Shown here: piece after piece, positions 30,714 through 38,297 of the stretch
How positions within the stretch are numbered: the stretch's first letter is position 1
Layout of the letters: each line of letters starts with the position of its first letter
Virus record (IMG/VR): IMGVR_UViG_3300003322_000435
Coordinates: 1-40,396 of that record
DNA length: 40,396 bases
From: a virus
Direction: 5' to 3' (one strand)
Program-made: the position numbers and the translations under genes
The notes under the pieces: model-generated
The model's input: only the letters and a program-made list of their open reading frames with translations
Database searches by the model: none
What the model was told of the DNA's origin: nothing

Positions 30714-31171
30714 GCATCCTCCGCGCACGGGCGGGGCGTGTAGACTCGGAACATCAAGGCCATCAGTTCGCCAAGCACCTTGTGCATGCGCGCCGCGTTC
30801 GCCTCGAGCACGGCGCGCTCGCGTTTGTCGATCTGGTCGTCTGCCGTGAACGCCGTGTAGTCCCGCACCAGGTTGCCCCATTCGACCGTCAACTCGTTGA
30901 GCTTCCCCTGCAGGAGGTCGTTGTCCATCGAGAGGTCGGTCGGCAGTTTCAGGAAGGTCCCGCCGCTGGCCACGCAGACAGCCTCGGCGAAGTGGGTCGT
31001 TGCCGAGAATTTCTGCATCTGCAGGGCGGTCTCGACGAGGACGCCTTGCCCTTTGCGTTCATAGATGCGGTTCTCCAGGGCGTCGCGGCTCATGCCGAGC
31101 GCGCCCACCATCGCATCCCAGCCACCGGGGAATGCCCGGATCATCGCCAGATAAGATTGCCTAATGTCCAC
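30710..31171 (-). CDS. YmfL/CII-like phage regulatory protein
   Basis: 153 aa from GTG 31171, preceded by AAGGGA; a longer ATG start at 31234 lacks an RBS. The N-terminal DIRQSYLAMIRAFPGGWDAMVGALGMSRDALENRIYERKG is a helix-turn-helix of the YmfL/phage regulatory CII type. The middle (ALQMQKFSATTHFAEAVCVASGGTFLKLP) matches the same family, and the C-terminal half is helical. It is the second gene after Cro in the leftward operon, where CII lies in lambda, so it may decide lysogeny or open replication genes. The 31172-31323 gap has no other feature I can support. Confidence 0.7.
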   Translation of the reverse strand: MDIRQSYLAMIRAFPGGWDAMVGALGMSRDALENRIYERKGQGVLVETALQMQKFSATTHFAEAVCVASGGTFLKLPTDLSMDNDLLQGKLNELTVEWGNLVRDYTAFTADDQIDKRERAVLEANAARMHKVLGELMALMFRVYTPRPCAEDA

Positions 31172-31323
31172 AACGGTCCCTTTTCTTGGTGGTTTGGTAA
31201 TTCCTGATTTGCAATTAACATCGTCTTGTAGCAACTGATGCAGCTAATTAGTTTCCTTAATGCAACATTTGGGACATGTAAAACCTGGCCAAGTTGCAGC
31301 CGCCCCCGGCTCCTTGATGCGTT

Positions 31324-31536
31324 TTAGCTGTCTACCGTCGAGGCGTGCTTGTCTCGGCCACAGCGCGCGGTATGAAGTTCGAGGAGACGAGCACCAGTCG
31401 CAAACGACGGCTTTTTGCCGCGGGTGCCGTTCAGGAATGAATTGATCGTCGACTGACTGCAGGGCACCAAATCGGCTAAGGCCTGCTGCGTCAACCCAGT
31501 GGCGAGCAACTCGCGAGTGATTTTTTTAATGTCCAT
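31324..31536 (-). CDS. cro: Cro-like repressor, near-leaderless start
   Basis: 70 aa. A compact helix-turn-helix is visible: ITRELLATGLTQQALADLVPCSQSTINSFLNG, with QQALADLV as first helix and SQSTINSFL as recognition helix. A basic tail follows. Start choice: the ATG at 31536 lies about one base from the predicted transcription start of a strong promoter (31544-31572). The ATG at 31545 would overlap the -10. The mRNA therefore has almost no leader. It is divergent from the CI gene across operators 31547-31609. Confidence 0.8.
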   Translation of the reverse strand: MDIKKITRELLATGLTQQALADLVPCSQSTINSFLNGTRGKKPSFATGARLLELHTARCGRDKHASTVDS

Positions 31537-31543
31537 GCGACGC

Positions 31544-31572
31544 ATTATTACATACGTATTGAAGCGTAACAA
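31544..31572 (-). promoter_or_regulatory. Leftward early promoter (pR-like) for cro
   Basis: Minus strand TTGTTA (31567-31572), 17 bases, AATAAT (31544-31549). Operators at 31547-31561 and 31570-31584 overlap both elements, so repressor binding shuts it off. Confidence 0.75.
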
Positions 31573-31609
31573 TACCTTTGTAATGAGGAAAATTATTACA
31601 ATCGTGATA
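31547..31609. promoter_or_regulatory. Repressor operators, cluster 1 (three sites)
   Basis: Fifteen-bp pseudo-palindromes ATTAC-N5-TATTG type: 31547-31561 (ATTACATACGTATTG), 31570-31584 (inverted, CAATACCTTTGTAAT) and 31595-31609 (weaker, ATTACAATCGTGATA). Two related sites lie in cluster 2. The third site touches the CI start codon. Confidence 0.75.
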
Positions 31610-32328
31610 TGAATACACTTAGAGAGCGCCTGATTTGGGCCCGAGCCCAGAAAGCTGATCGAGACGGAACCGAGTTCACCCAAACTGATCTCGCAGCAAA
31701 GGCTGGCGTTACTCAAGGCAGTATCGCCCACTTAGAATCAGGCCGCACACAGACTTCCAGGAAGATTGCTGCGATAGCTGAAGCCTTAGGTGTGGATGTC
31801 AACTGGCTCAGCCAAGGAAAAGGAGACCCGTTCAGCAAACCTGCCTCGCCTGACCGTTTGTCGGAGCTCCCCGGTGTAAAGCGCGTGTTCCTTGCAGGTG
31901 AAGATCATCCGGGGCGGACGAAGATTCAGAAGGTAAAGCTAAAGTTGTCCGCTGGTATAACAGGCTTTCAGGTCGAACCCGATCAACGAGACGGTGGGAT
32001 GTGGGATTTGCCTACCCGCTGGGTACAAAAAACTGGGTACAGCCCTGAAAAGCTCCTTGCTATCGACGTCAAAGGTGAAAGCATGGAACCTTCTTTGTAC
32101 GACGGCGACCTGGTCGTAATTAACACCGCTGACACCAAGCCGGTCAGTGGGTATGTTTATGCCGTTAATTATGAAGGCGAAGCCGTCATCAAACGACTGA
32201 TCCGTGAGGGCGGGCAGTGGTACTTGGCTTCGGACAATCCTGCGCCGAAGTTTGGCCGCCGGGCTTGTCGTGGGTCCGAATGCATCATTGTTGGTCGCGT
32301 CGTCCGCAGAGAAACCGATCAGATTTGA
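31609..32328 (+). CDS. cI: CI-type phage repressor with S24 self-cleavage domain
   Basis: 239 aa. The N-terminal helix-turn-helix is EFTQTDLAAKAGVTQGSIAHLESGR (about 22-46). The linker is followed by the S24/LexA-like domain with cleavage site Ala115-Gly116 (KLSAGITGF), catalytic Ser158 (GESMEP) and Lys195 (AVIKRL). RecA-stimulated cleavage should induce the prophage. Its start overlaps operator 3, and there is no close RBS. Expression may therefore be leaderless or weak, as with lambda pRM. The operators on both sides of the gene should allow cooperative looping. A terminator follows at 32375. Confidence 0.92.
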   Translation: MNTLRERLIWARAQKADRDGTEFTQTDLAAKAGVTQGSIAHLESGRTQTSRKIAAIAEALGVDVNWLSQGKGDPFSKPASPDRLSELPGVKRVFLAGEDHPGRTKIQKVKLKLSAGITGFQVEPDQRDGGMWDLPTRWVQKTGYSPEKLLAIDVKGESMEPSLYDGDLVVINTADTKPVSGYVYAVNYEGEAVIKRLIREGGQWYLASDNPAPKFGRRACRGSECIIVGRVVRRETDQI

Positions 32329-32374
32329 TACCCAGTCTCGCTTTGGAGCACGGCTCTAAAATAATCGATTAACA

Positions 32375-32403
32375 ACATGCCCCGCTTGAGGGGCATGTCT
32401 TTT
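32375..32403 (+). terminator. Terminator of the repressor gene
   Basis: Stem ACATGCCCC / GGGGCATGT with a 6-base loop, then CTTTT. It isolates the repressor transcript from the next operon. Confidence 0.8.
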
Positions 32404-32412
32404 CCCAAATTC

Positions 32413-32450
32413 ATTACAAATGTATTGAACTCGAATAGTACGTATGTAAT
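32413..32450. promoter_or_regulatory. Repressor operators, cluster 2 (two sites)
   Basis: Sites ATTACAAATGTATTG (32413-32427) and TAGTACGTATGTAAT (32436-32450). Start-to-start distance is 23 bp, the same as sites 1 and 2 of cluster 1. Confidence 0.72.
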
Positions 32451-32453
32451 AAT
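32425..32453 (+). promoter_or_regulatory. Rightward early promoter (pL-like)
   Basis: TTGAAC (32425-32430), 17 bases, AATAAT (32448-32453), overlapped by both cluster 2 operators. It drives the plus-strand operon 32487-39401. Confidence 0.75.
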
Positions 32454-32486
32454 CGGTGCAAGCTCAGCTACCCGCTAAGGCATCCG

Positions 32487-32642
32487 ATGAAAAAGTTCCA
32501 GATCACTGCACGTACTGCCGCTAGCTGTATCCACTACAGCGCGCTTGCTTTCTCCAGCTTTGACGCCGCGCTGGCGGCCGCTGACCTGTTCGGCGACGAA
32601 CCCTGCAGCATTTCCGTTAAGCCCCTGAAGGTGTCGCGATGA
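32487..32642 (+). CDS. Small hypothetical protein (51 aa)
   Basis: Starts at ATG 32487 with an RBS (AAGG) seven bases upstream and stops at 32642, overlapping the next ATG (ATGA). Sequence MKKFQITARTAASCIHYSALAF, then a DAALAAADLFGDEPCSISVKPL segment. This repeats the short HTH-free style of small phage accessory proteins with a two-strand plus helix layout. It is the first gene of the rightward operon. Its function is unknown. Confidence 0.65.
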   Translation: MKKFQITARTAASCIHYSALAFSSFDAALAAADLFGDEPCSISVKPLKVSR

Positions 32643-33013
32643 CTTCAGTGACCCGCACCCGCGCGCCGAACTCCCGCGCGCGCACGACCCAGCTGGGCAC
32701 GGGGGAACTGCACCAGGTACTCGAGGACGCACGAGACCGCGCGGCACTGGCGCAGTTTTGCAGTGCACACGTCTGCACTTCTCAGGATGTGTCGGAAGAC
32801 GGCAGGCGTCTCCACATGCCGCGCGTGCTCCAGCTGATGCGCGACCGCGGTTATCAGGTCTCGGAGCCCGCGAAGTCCCAGCTGCAGCCGAAAGCGAAGC
32901 AAGGGTTCACCGCCTGGCTCGTCCACATTCGCACGCCGCGCATCACGGTCCAGTGTGCCGAGCTGGCGGCGGTCGAATTCGACATTGGCTTCTATACCTC
33001 GAACAACCGCTGA
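32639..33013 (+). CDS. Hypothetical phage protein (124 aa)
   Basis: Coupled to the preceding gene by ATGA. Basic head (TSVTRTRAPNSRART), then HQVLEDARDRAALAQFCSAHVC and an RRLHMPRVLQLMRDRGYQVSEP segment, ending with VQCAELAAVEFDIGFYTSN. Not assigned to a family. Early lambda-left genes of this sort often disarm host functions. Confidence 0.55.
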   Translation: MTSVTRTRAPNSRARTTQLGTGELHQVLEDARDRAALAQFCSAHVCTSQDVSEDGRRLHMPRVLQLMRDRGYQVSEPAKSQLQPKAKQGFTAWLVHIRTPRITVQCAELAAVEFDIGFYTSNNR

Positions 33014-33025
33014 CCGGAGGGCGCA

Positions 33026-33655
33026 ATGGCCGATGTCAAATCGAAAAGTTGCCTCGAAATCTTCCAGACACGGGTGATTGACCCTGTCGACAAGGATCTA
33101 GCGATCGGCGACCCGCGCAGCACCGAATATCGCAACGGCATGCTCGACGCGTACGCGCATCGCGAACTGCGCATCCCGATCCCAAGACCCCTTCGCTACA
33201 AGCTTGGGACCTCCCAGGCCGACGCCTACTTCGCCGGGAATGAGCGCGGTCATGCCCTGTGGCGGCGCCTTCATCTGGCCGACTCGAAAGCTAATACCCC
33301 ATCCCACCTTCAACCAGGAGCAACCATGAGCACTATTCAGACCATCCGCCCTAGCTCAATCAAGCATCTGTGCGTCAACTGCCGCCATATCAAAGAGGGA
33401 GACAAATGCATGCCATCGCTGTGCGCCGCGCCATCGGTAATGAAGACCTTCTCTTTGGTCAGCGGGCGCCAGGTCGGGCCGTACTGCGGCGATCAGCGCA
33501 GCGATCGCGGTGAATGCACGCCTGCAGGTCTGCTATTCGAGCGGGCCCCCCAGGCGTACGCACGCGAGCCTTATTCCCGTGATGCCTCCGCTATCGATTC
33601 GCCGGCCGTGCGTACGGATTCGGACAACGCCTCGAGCGCCGGCGCGATGCGGTGA
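33026..33655 (+). CDS. Hypothetical protein with Cys-rich C-terminal half, possible second start
   Basis: 209 aa from ATG 33026 (RBS GGAGG). A second in-frame ATG at 33326 (MSTIQTIRPSSIKHLCVNC) has its own good RBS (AGGAG). The frame may thus make two proteins or be two genes joined. Cysteines in HLCVNCRHI, KCMPSLC and the YCGDQRSDRGECTPAG segment suggest a zinc-binding fold in the C-terminal part. The last 85 bases overlap a gene on the other strand. The function is unknown. Confidence 0.5.
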   Translation: MADVKSKSCLEIFQTRVIDPVDKDLAIGDPRSTEYRNGMLDAYAHRELRIPIPRPLRYKLGTSQADAYFAGNERGHALWRRLHLADSKANTPSHLQPGATMSTIQTIRPSSIKHLCVNCRHIKEGDKCMPSLCAAPSVMKTFSLVSGRQVGPYCGDQRSDRGECTPAGLLFERAPQAYAREPYSRDASAIDSPAVRTDSDNASSAGAMR

Positions 33656-33843
33656 CTGAGCATTGAGGCGTGGTAGTCCTTGGATGCGGCATCCATGAAA
33701 GCAACGACAAGCTGCGGGAATTTAGCGGCAGATCCTTTCCCAAGAACTTCATCGACCGATGCCACTGCCGCGCGCAGATAGCCGTGTGCCGTCCTCTCGG
33801 CACTGGACATCAGGTCTTTATAGCTCACGCCACGCTCATCCAT
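33571..33843 (-). CDS. Hypothetical protein encoded against the operon (90 aa)
   Basis: ATG 33843 has a good RBS (AAGGGA). Sequence VSYKDLMSSAERTAHGYLRAAVASVDEVLG, then AFMDAASKDYHASMLSHRIAPALEALSESV; all helical. It is protein-like and the strand bias around it has no plus-strand gene between 33656 and 33890. It is the only minus-strand gene in the rightward operon, so it may be a moron expressed in the lysogen. No family found by eye. Confidence 0.55.
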   Translation of the reverse strand: MDERGVSYKDLMSSAERTAHGYLRAAVASVDEVLGKGSAAKFPQLVVAFMDAASKDYHASMLSHRIAPALEALSESVRTAGESIAEASRE

Positions 33844-33890
33844 TTCGATCCCTTTATCAAATCAGAAATATTACACCTACTGGAGCAACC

Positions 33891-36014
33891 ATGAGCAGCA
33901 CCGCCCTAGCAGTGGCCGACCAGGCCGACACCATAATCGCCGACGAGCTCGTGAACGACGACGGCATCTATGGCCTGTACGAGCTCGCCAGGATGCGCGC
34001 CTCGCCGGACAACCGGAAGCGCTTCAACGAGCAGGCCCTGCAAGAGCTGGCGGCCAGCATCAAGGCGATGGGTGTCGCTCAAGCCATCCTGATCCGTCCA
34101 GTAACGCCGACACCGGATGCCCCCGCAGAATACGAGATCGTCGCCGGCGAGCGCCGGTTCCGCGCGTCGAAGATCGCCGGCAAGACCCACATCCCGGCAC
34201 TGTGCCGCAAGCTCAGCGACCTGGACGCCGCCAAGATCAGGATCCTCGAGAACCTGCAGCGCGAGGACCCTCACCCGATGGAGGAGGCCGAGGGCTATCA
34301 GCTGCTCATGCTGCAGCACGGCTTCACGGCCGACCAGCTGGTCGACGAGGTCAAGAAGAGCCGGGCCTACATCTACGCGCGCCTGAAGCTGTGTTCGCTG
34401 ACGCCGGCGGTGCGAGAGCAATTCCTCGACAACAAGCTGTCAGCGTCGACGGCGCTGCTGGTGGCGCGCATCCCTGTGCCGGCGCTGCAGGTCAAGGCTT
34501 CGCAGGAGATCATGAACCGGTACGGCACTGGCGTGCCCATGTCGGCCCGCGACGCGGCGAGCCACATCCAGGGCCGCTACATGCTGAAGCTGAGCACGGC
34601 GGTGTTCTCTATCACCGATGCCAAGCTACTGGCCACGGCCGGCGCCTGCACGAAGTGCCCCAAGCTCACCGGAAATCAGCCGGAGGTCTTTGAGGGGATC
34701 GACGCAAACGTCTGCACCGATCCGGACTGCTTCTCGGAGAAGCGTGCCGCCCATGGTGCGGCCCTGCTCGTCCAGGCTAACAAGCAAGGTATCCCCGTGC
34801 TCGATGGCGACGAAGCCGCACAGACCCTGTCGCGCCGCTACAGCCAGGACAGCGAGCTGGTGACTGCCGACATGAATCTTTGGTACTTCAAGCGTAATGC
34901 GCCGTCGACCCAGAACAACGGCTACGTCAATGACTTCCTGCGCGGCTCTGCCCTGCCGCCTGTTGCGAGCTATGTGAAGAGGGACGATGGCAGTCTGACC
35001 CCACTCTACAAACGATCCGACGTGCAGGCTGCGCTCGAAGCCTGCGAGGCTTGCGAAACGGTCGAAGCGCACACCGAACGCATGGCCGAGGTCAAAGCGG
35101 CGGACCCCGCAGGGACCGCAAAAGAGGAAGCTGAGCAGGAAAAGGCCCAGGCGCGTCAAGCGCTTATCGATCGGGAAAACACCTACCGGCTTGCGCTGTA
35201 CAAGCAGCTGCGCCAACGCGCGAGCGTGGGCGCCCGCGGCCTATCGTCCCTGCGCGAGTTCGTCAAGGCTGTCGCCGAGGAGAACTGCCTTGAGGCGTCC
35301 CTGCACGACCTCTACGAGTCGGACGTCAGCACGGACCTCGACCAATACATCGACACCGCCGATGCCGGTGTGCTGCAGCTGCTCCTGATCGACCTGGTGC
35401 TCGGCCACCACCTGAAACTTCACTGGTATGACCTCAGGAACGACGGCAGTGTCGACGAGGAAGGCGGCTTTGCTACTGTCGTGGCGATGGCCCGCCATGA
35501 GGGCGTCGACGTCGACGCGGTTCGGGCCGAGGTCTTCCCGCCGACAGCACCGGCAGTAGCCGACGAACCCGCGCCGCCGATCGAAACGCCGGCTGCGCCC
35601 GAGCAGGCGCGAAGAGACGATGGCGCTGGTGCGGTCCTCGTCCGCTATCGAAATCCGGCCGACGCAACGCAAACCTGGACTGGCCGTGGCCGACAGCCGA
35701 AGTGGGTTAGCGATTGGGTCGGAAACGGCAAGTCGCTGGACGCCTTGCGAGTTGACACCGCGACGTCGGCCGACCAGGTCGACGACAAGCAGCCGCCCGA
35801 GGCAACGCCGATAGCGTCCGACCAGGTCGACGCCAAGCATCTGGCCGAGGTAACGACGGCCGACAACGATGTGCAGACGCCTGCACTCGACAAGAAAACC
35901 AAAGCGAAAGCCGCCGCCAAAGCCAGCTCGGGCAAAAAGCCCGCGGCGCCGGCGTCGTCGAAAAAGCCCGCAACGACCGCGTCGACGTCTCGCCCGAAAG
36001 CTAAGGCGGCGTGA
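33891..36014 (+). CDS. ParB-like protein with C-terminal H-NS DNA-binding motif
   Basis: 707 aa from ATG 33891 (RBS GGAG). ParB N-terminal region: EQALQELAASIKAMGV, the GERRF motif (86-90), ILENLQREDPHPMEEAEGY (118-136) and a KorB/ParB HTH (ADQLVDEVKKSRAYIYARLKL). A four-Cys element (CTKCPKL...VCTDPDC, about 248-275) may bind zinc. Residues ~579-605 contain YRNPADATQTWTGRGRQPKW, the H-NS C-terminal minor-groove binding motif. A twofold repeat and a long Lys/Ala/Pro tail follow. No ParA gene is near, so plasmid partition is unlikely. A nucleoid-like or gene-silencing role is possible. Confidence 0.8.
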   Translation: MSSTALAVADQADTIIADELVNDDGIYGLYELARMRASPDNRKRFNEQALQELAASIKAMGVAQAILIRPVTPTPDAPAEYEIVAGERRFRASKIAGKTHIPALCRKLSDLDAAKIRILENLQREDPHPMEEAEGYQLLMLQHGFTADQLVDEVKKSRAYIYARLKLCSLTPAVREQFLDNKLSASTALLVARIPVPALQVKASQEIMNRYGTGVPMSARDAASHIQGRYMLKLSTAVFSITDAKLLATAGACTKCPKLTGNQPEVFEGIDANVCTDPDCFSEKRAAHGAALLVQANKQGIPVLDGDEAAQTLSRRYSQDSELVTADMNLWYFKRNAPSTQNNGYVNDFLRGSALPPVASYVKRDDGSLTPLYKRSDVQAALEACEACETVEAHTERMAEVKAADPAGTAKEEAEQEKAQARQALIDRENTYRLALYKQLRQRASVGARGLSSLREFVKAVAEENCLEASLHDLYESDVSTDLDQYIDTADAGVLQLLLIDLVLGHHLKLHWYDLRNDGSVDEEGGFATVVAMARHEGVDVDAVRAEVFPPTAPAVADEPAPPIETPAAPEQARRDDGAGAVLVRYRNPADATQTWTGRGRQPKWVSDWVGNGKSLDALRVDTATSADQVDDKQPPEATPIASDQVDAKHLAEVTTADNDVQTPALDKKTKAKAAAKASSGKKPAAPASSKKPATTASTSRPKAKAA

Positions 36015-36352
36015 TGAGCCTGAGTCAACCGACCATCAGCGCGATCGTCTCGGCGCTGCTTCACGAGCGCGAGAACCTCAAGGCCGACCTAGCGTTTTGG
36101 AGTTTGCGTGCCAGCCGCGTTGGCAAGACTCACTGTCAGCAGATTAACCAGTCCCTTCAGGACAACGCCACAGCGCTGACCGAGCTCGCGAACGGCATGG
36201 CACCTTGGCTTAAACAACACCCCCAATACGGCTTTATCACCAAATCGAAAACGGCTTTATCACCAAATCGAAAGACACCGCATGAACTCGCTCACTCAAT
36301 TTCTGCACGCTCCCCTGACTCGCCTCGCCGAGGTCTTCGCCAACATCATTAA
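36014..36352 (+). CDS. Hypothetical phage protein with frame-shifted C-terminus
   Basis: 112 aa from ATG 36014, overlapping the ParB-like stop. The first ~75 residues (SQPTISAIVSALLHERENLKADLAFW..., to GFITKSK) look authentic. A 23-bp tandem duplication at 36228-36273 then shifts the frame and adds about 33 unrelated residues. Without it the gene would end ...ITKSKDTA and its TGA would overlap the next ATG (ATGA at 36282), the layout of its neighbours. The true ancestral length is thus about 79 aa. Confidence 0.6.
   Translation: MSLSQPTISAIVSALLHERENLKADLAFWSLRASRVGKTHCQQINQSLQDNATALTELANGMAPWLKQHPQYGFITKSKTALSPNRKTPHELAHSISARSPDSPRRGLRQHH
36228..36273. repeat. Perfect 23-bp tandem duplication
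   Basis: Two identical 23-bp units, 36228-36250 and 36251-36273, each beginning ACGGCTTTATCACC. Since 23 is not a multiple of three it changes the reading frame of the host gene. Confidence 0.95.
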
Positions 36353-37037
36353 GCCGTTCAAGCGCCTGCAGGCGCCGATCGCCGTCGACGCGCGGCCCGG
36401 GCACTGCGGCAACATCCTGACCCTGGTCGCGCACCTGTGCGACATGGACGACGACATGCAGCTGTACGTCCTGCGCTGGCTGGCGTACCCGTTGCGCAAC
36501 CCGGGCGCGAAGATGTCGACCGCACTCGTGTTCAATGGCGGCCAAGGGTCGGGCAAAGGCCTGTTCTTCACCCACGTGGCCGCCGCCCTGTTTGAGGACA
36601 ACGCAGCAAAGATCCGCCCCAACGACTTGTACAGTAAGTTCAACTACTGGGCCGTAGGCGCCAACCTGGTTGTGGTCGACGGTGACTATGCTCCGCGGCA
36701 CCTGGAGCGCATGAAGGCATTCCATGCCGCCGAGTCCTTCGAGATCACACTCAAGGGCCACGCTCCTCGCACCGTCGTCAATCGCCTGAACTTCGTCTAT
36801 TTGTCGAATCGTGACGACTTCCTGCCGGCGGACACCGGCAACCGCCGCTTCATCGTCGTCGAGGTGCCGCCGGCACGCTCGCGCGGCTTCTATCAAGCGA
36901 TCGCGTATGAGATCGCCAACGGCGGCCTGGACGCCTTCCGAGACTACCTGATGCGCGGCCTCGATATGGGCAACTTCAACGAGAGCACGCTGCCGCCGTC
37001 GACGTCGGCGCCGCGCGATGGCCGGAGGTCGGCATGA
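36282..37037 (+). CDS. P-loop protein of phage primase-helicase type (DUF5906-like)
   Basis: 251 aa. Walker A is FNGGQGSGKGLF (about 84-95); LVVVDGDY is Walker B-like; FVYLSNRDDFLP and NRRFIVVEVP are sensor-like motifs found in P4-type and DUF5906 helicases. The N-terminal half (LQLYVLRWLAYPLRNPGAKM-like) matches the same family. It is shorter than full primase-helicases and lacks a primase part. The prophage thus has two helicase-like proteins, this and the minus-strand one. Overlapped with the next gene by ATGA. Confidence 0.78.
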   Translation: MNSLTQFLHAPLTRLAEVFANIIKPFKRLQAPIAVDARPGHCGNILTLVAHLCDMDDDMQLYVLRWLAYPLRNPGAKMSTALVFNGGQGSGKGLFFTHVAAALFEDNAAKIRPNDLYSKFNYWAVGANLVVVDGDYAPRHLERMKAFHAAESFEITLKGHAPRTVVNRLNFVYLSNRDDFLPADTGNRRFIVVEVPPARSRGFYQAIAYEIANGGLDAFRDYLMRGLDMGNFNESTLPPSTSAPRDGRRSA

Positions 37038-37282
37038 CGGGTCCCGTCGACGCCGACCAGGTCGAGCCGCTTGACCCAGATGCCTACAAACACCAGGCGC
37101 GGCTGCTGAAGTCCGCCCACTGTGCCCGCCCCGTTGTGCACCAAGGCCTGCACCAGTTCATCAATGGGTTGACCCTCTACCACGACGGCGGCCGGGTCGC
37201 GATGATCGTCTACCTGACCGGGAAGAACGGAGGAATCGACAGCTCGGAAATTCAGATCAAATCAGAAAAGGAAAAGGCATGA
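37034..37282 (+). CDS. Hypothetical phage protein (82 aa)
   Basis: Translation coupled at both ends (ATGA overlaps). Sequence includes EPLDPDAYKHQARLLKSAHCARPVVHQGLHQFINGLTLYHDGGRVAMIVYL. No family recognised. It sits after the P-loop protein in the rightward operon. Confidence 0.55.
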   Translation: MTGPVDADQVEPLDPDAYKHQARLLKSAHCARPVVHQGLHQFINGLTLYHDGGRVAMIVYLTGKNGGIDSSEIQIKSEKEKA

Positions 37283-38082
37283 GAACCCACGACCAATGCT
37301 GCAGGCACGATTGCGCCCAGAGGCGTGTGTGCCCGCGCCACGCCGAGCGCCGGGGCGGGCCTTCTGTGCTTCGGGGCTTCTTCGGGTGGCTGATACAAGA
37401 GAAGCGCAACGCGTTCGACAGACGCGCCCGTGTGGACATGGGCGGCCTGTCTGCAATGAACAGCAGCCCGAGCGAAGAGGAAGCACAGAACATCGGCACG
37501 CCGGAGTTCCACCGCTTGTTACAAAAGGTTTGCGAGGTCGAGACGGTATTGGCCGCAGCAGGCGCTACCTCCGCCGTCTACGAGGCGTTTGAAAGTGCAT
37601 CCAACGCCCGCAAGGCCCTGATCGCCTACGTCGACGGCAAGCTCATACATGGCCACCAGAGTGCACCGGCGCAGTTGCTACAAGCGCTGCGGGACGGCAT
37701 CCCCCTGCAGGAGCCCGTCTTCATCGGCAAGGCGCTGCTGGCCCAGCTCGAGGCGCATGTGGTCTTGGACGCCGGCACCGGACCGGTTGCTGCCGTGCAC
37801 CTGGTGAATATCGGCTTGACCGGCTGGATCCACACTAAGGAAACGGCCGAGGCCTACGCAAAAGGATATAACACCGCGCTCAAGCAGTACCGCGCAACCT
37901 TGCTGGAGCTTGCCAATGAGGATCTGGGAGCAGCGTCCCCGCACAGCTCGGTCACGCGCACCCCGTCGAGATGCGTAGGGTGTTGTCAACCACAGGGCCA
38001 ACCGCACAAGGGTGGGTGTGTATACCAGACATTTACCACTGGCGCGAGCGCCGCGCCCTCGTCGGGACAGATTGATGAGTGA
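37279..38082 (+). CDS. Hypothetical phage protein (267 aa)
   Basis: ATG 37279 overlaps the previous stop. A Cys/His-rich head (THDQCCRHDCAQRRVCPRHAERRG) may bind zinc. The middle (about 65-215) is helical and includes VYEAFESASNARKALIAYVDGK and an ALLAQLEAHVVLDAGTGPVAAVHLV segment. The end has CVGCCQPQGQ. It could be two genes fused in frame, as the ATG at MNSSPSEEEA has no RBS. Its function is unknown. Confidence 0.5.
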   Translation: MRTHDQCCRHDCAQRRVCPRHAERRGGPSVLRGFFGWLIQEKRNAFDRRARVDMGGLSAMNSSPSEEEAQNIGTPEFHRLLQKVCEVETVLAAAGATSAVYEAFESASNARKALIAYVDGKLIHGHQSAPAQLLQALRDGIPLQEPVFIGKALLAQLEAHVVLDAGTGPVAAVHLVNIGLTGWIHTKETAEAYAKGYNTALKQYRATLLELANEDLGAASPHSSVTRTPSRCVGCCQPQGQPHKGGCVYQTFTTGASAAPSSGQIDE

Positions 38083-38296
38083 TACATTTCTGACCAGGGA
38101 AGACGTGCGCGTGTTGACGGACCGCGCTCATCGTAACGCGCAAATACAGGCGCTGAAGAATATGGGAGTCCCTTTCTTCGTAAATGCGACAGGGTGGCCT
38201 GTAGTAGCCCGCACCGCGATCGAAGGTCGCTCGGGCGCGCCGGTAGTTGCAGAGACGAAGAAGGGATGGGTCCCGCGAGTTTTGATGGCAGGATGA
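38075..38296 (+). CDS. DUF4224 protein, excisionase-like
   Basis: 73 aa. MSDTFLTREDVRVLTDRAHRNAQIQALKNMGVPF and NATGWPVVARTAIEG match the DUF4224 pattern, in which a small HTH-like protein sits just before a phage integrase. The gene overlaps the preceding one and ends two bases before the integrase start, so it is probably the directionality factor. Confidence 0.75.
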   Translation: MSDTFLTREDVRVLTDRAHRNAQIQALKNMGVPFFVNATGWPVVARTAIEGRSGAPVVAETKKGWVPRVLMAG

Positions 38297-38297
38297 A

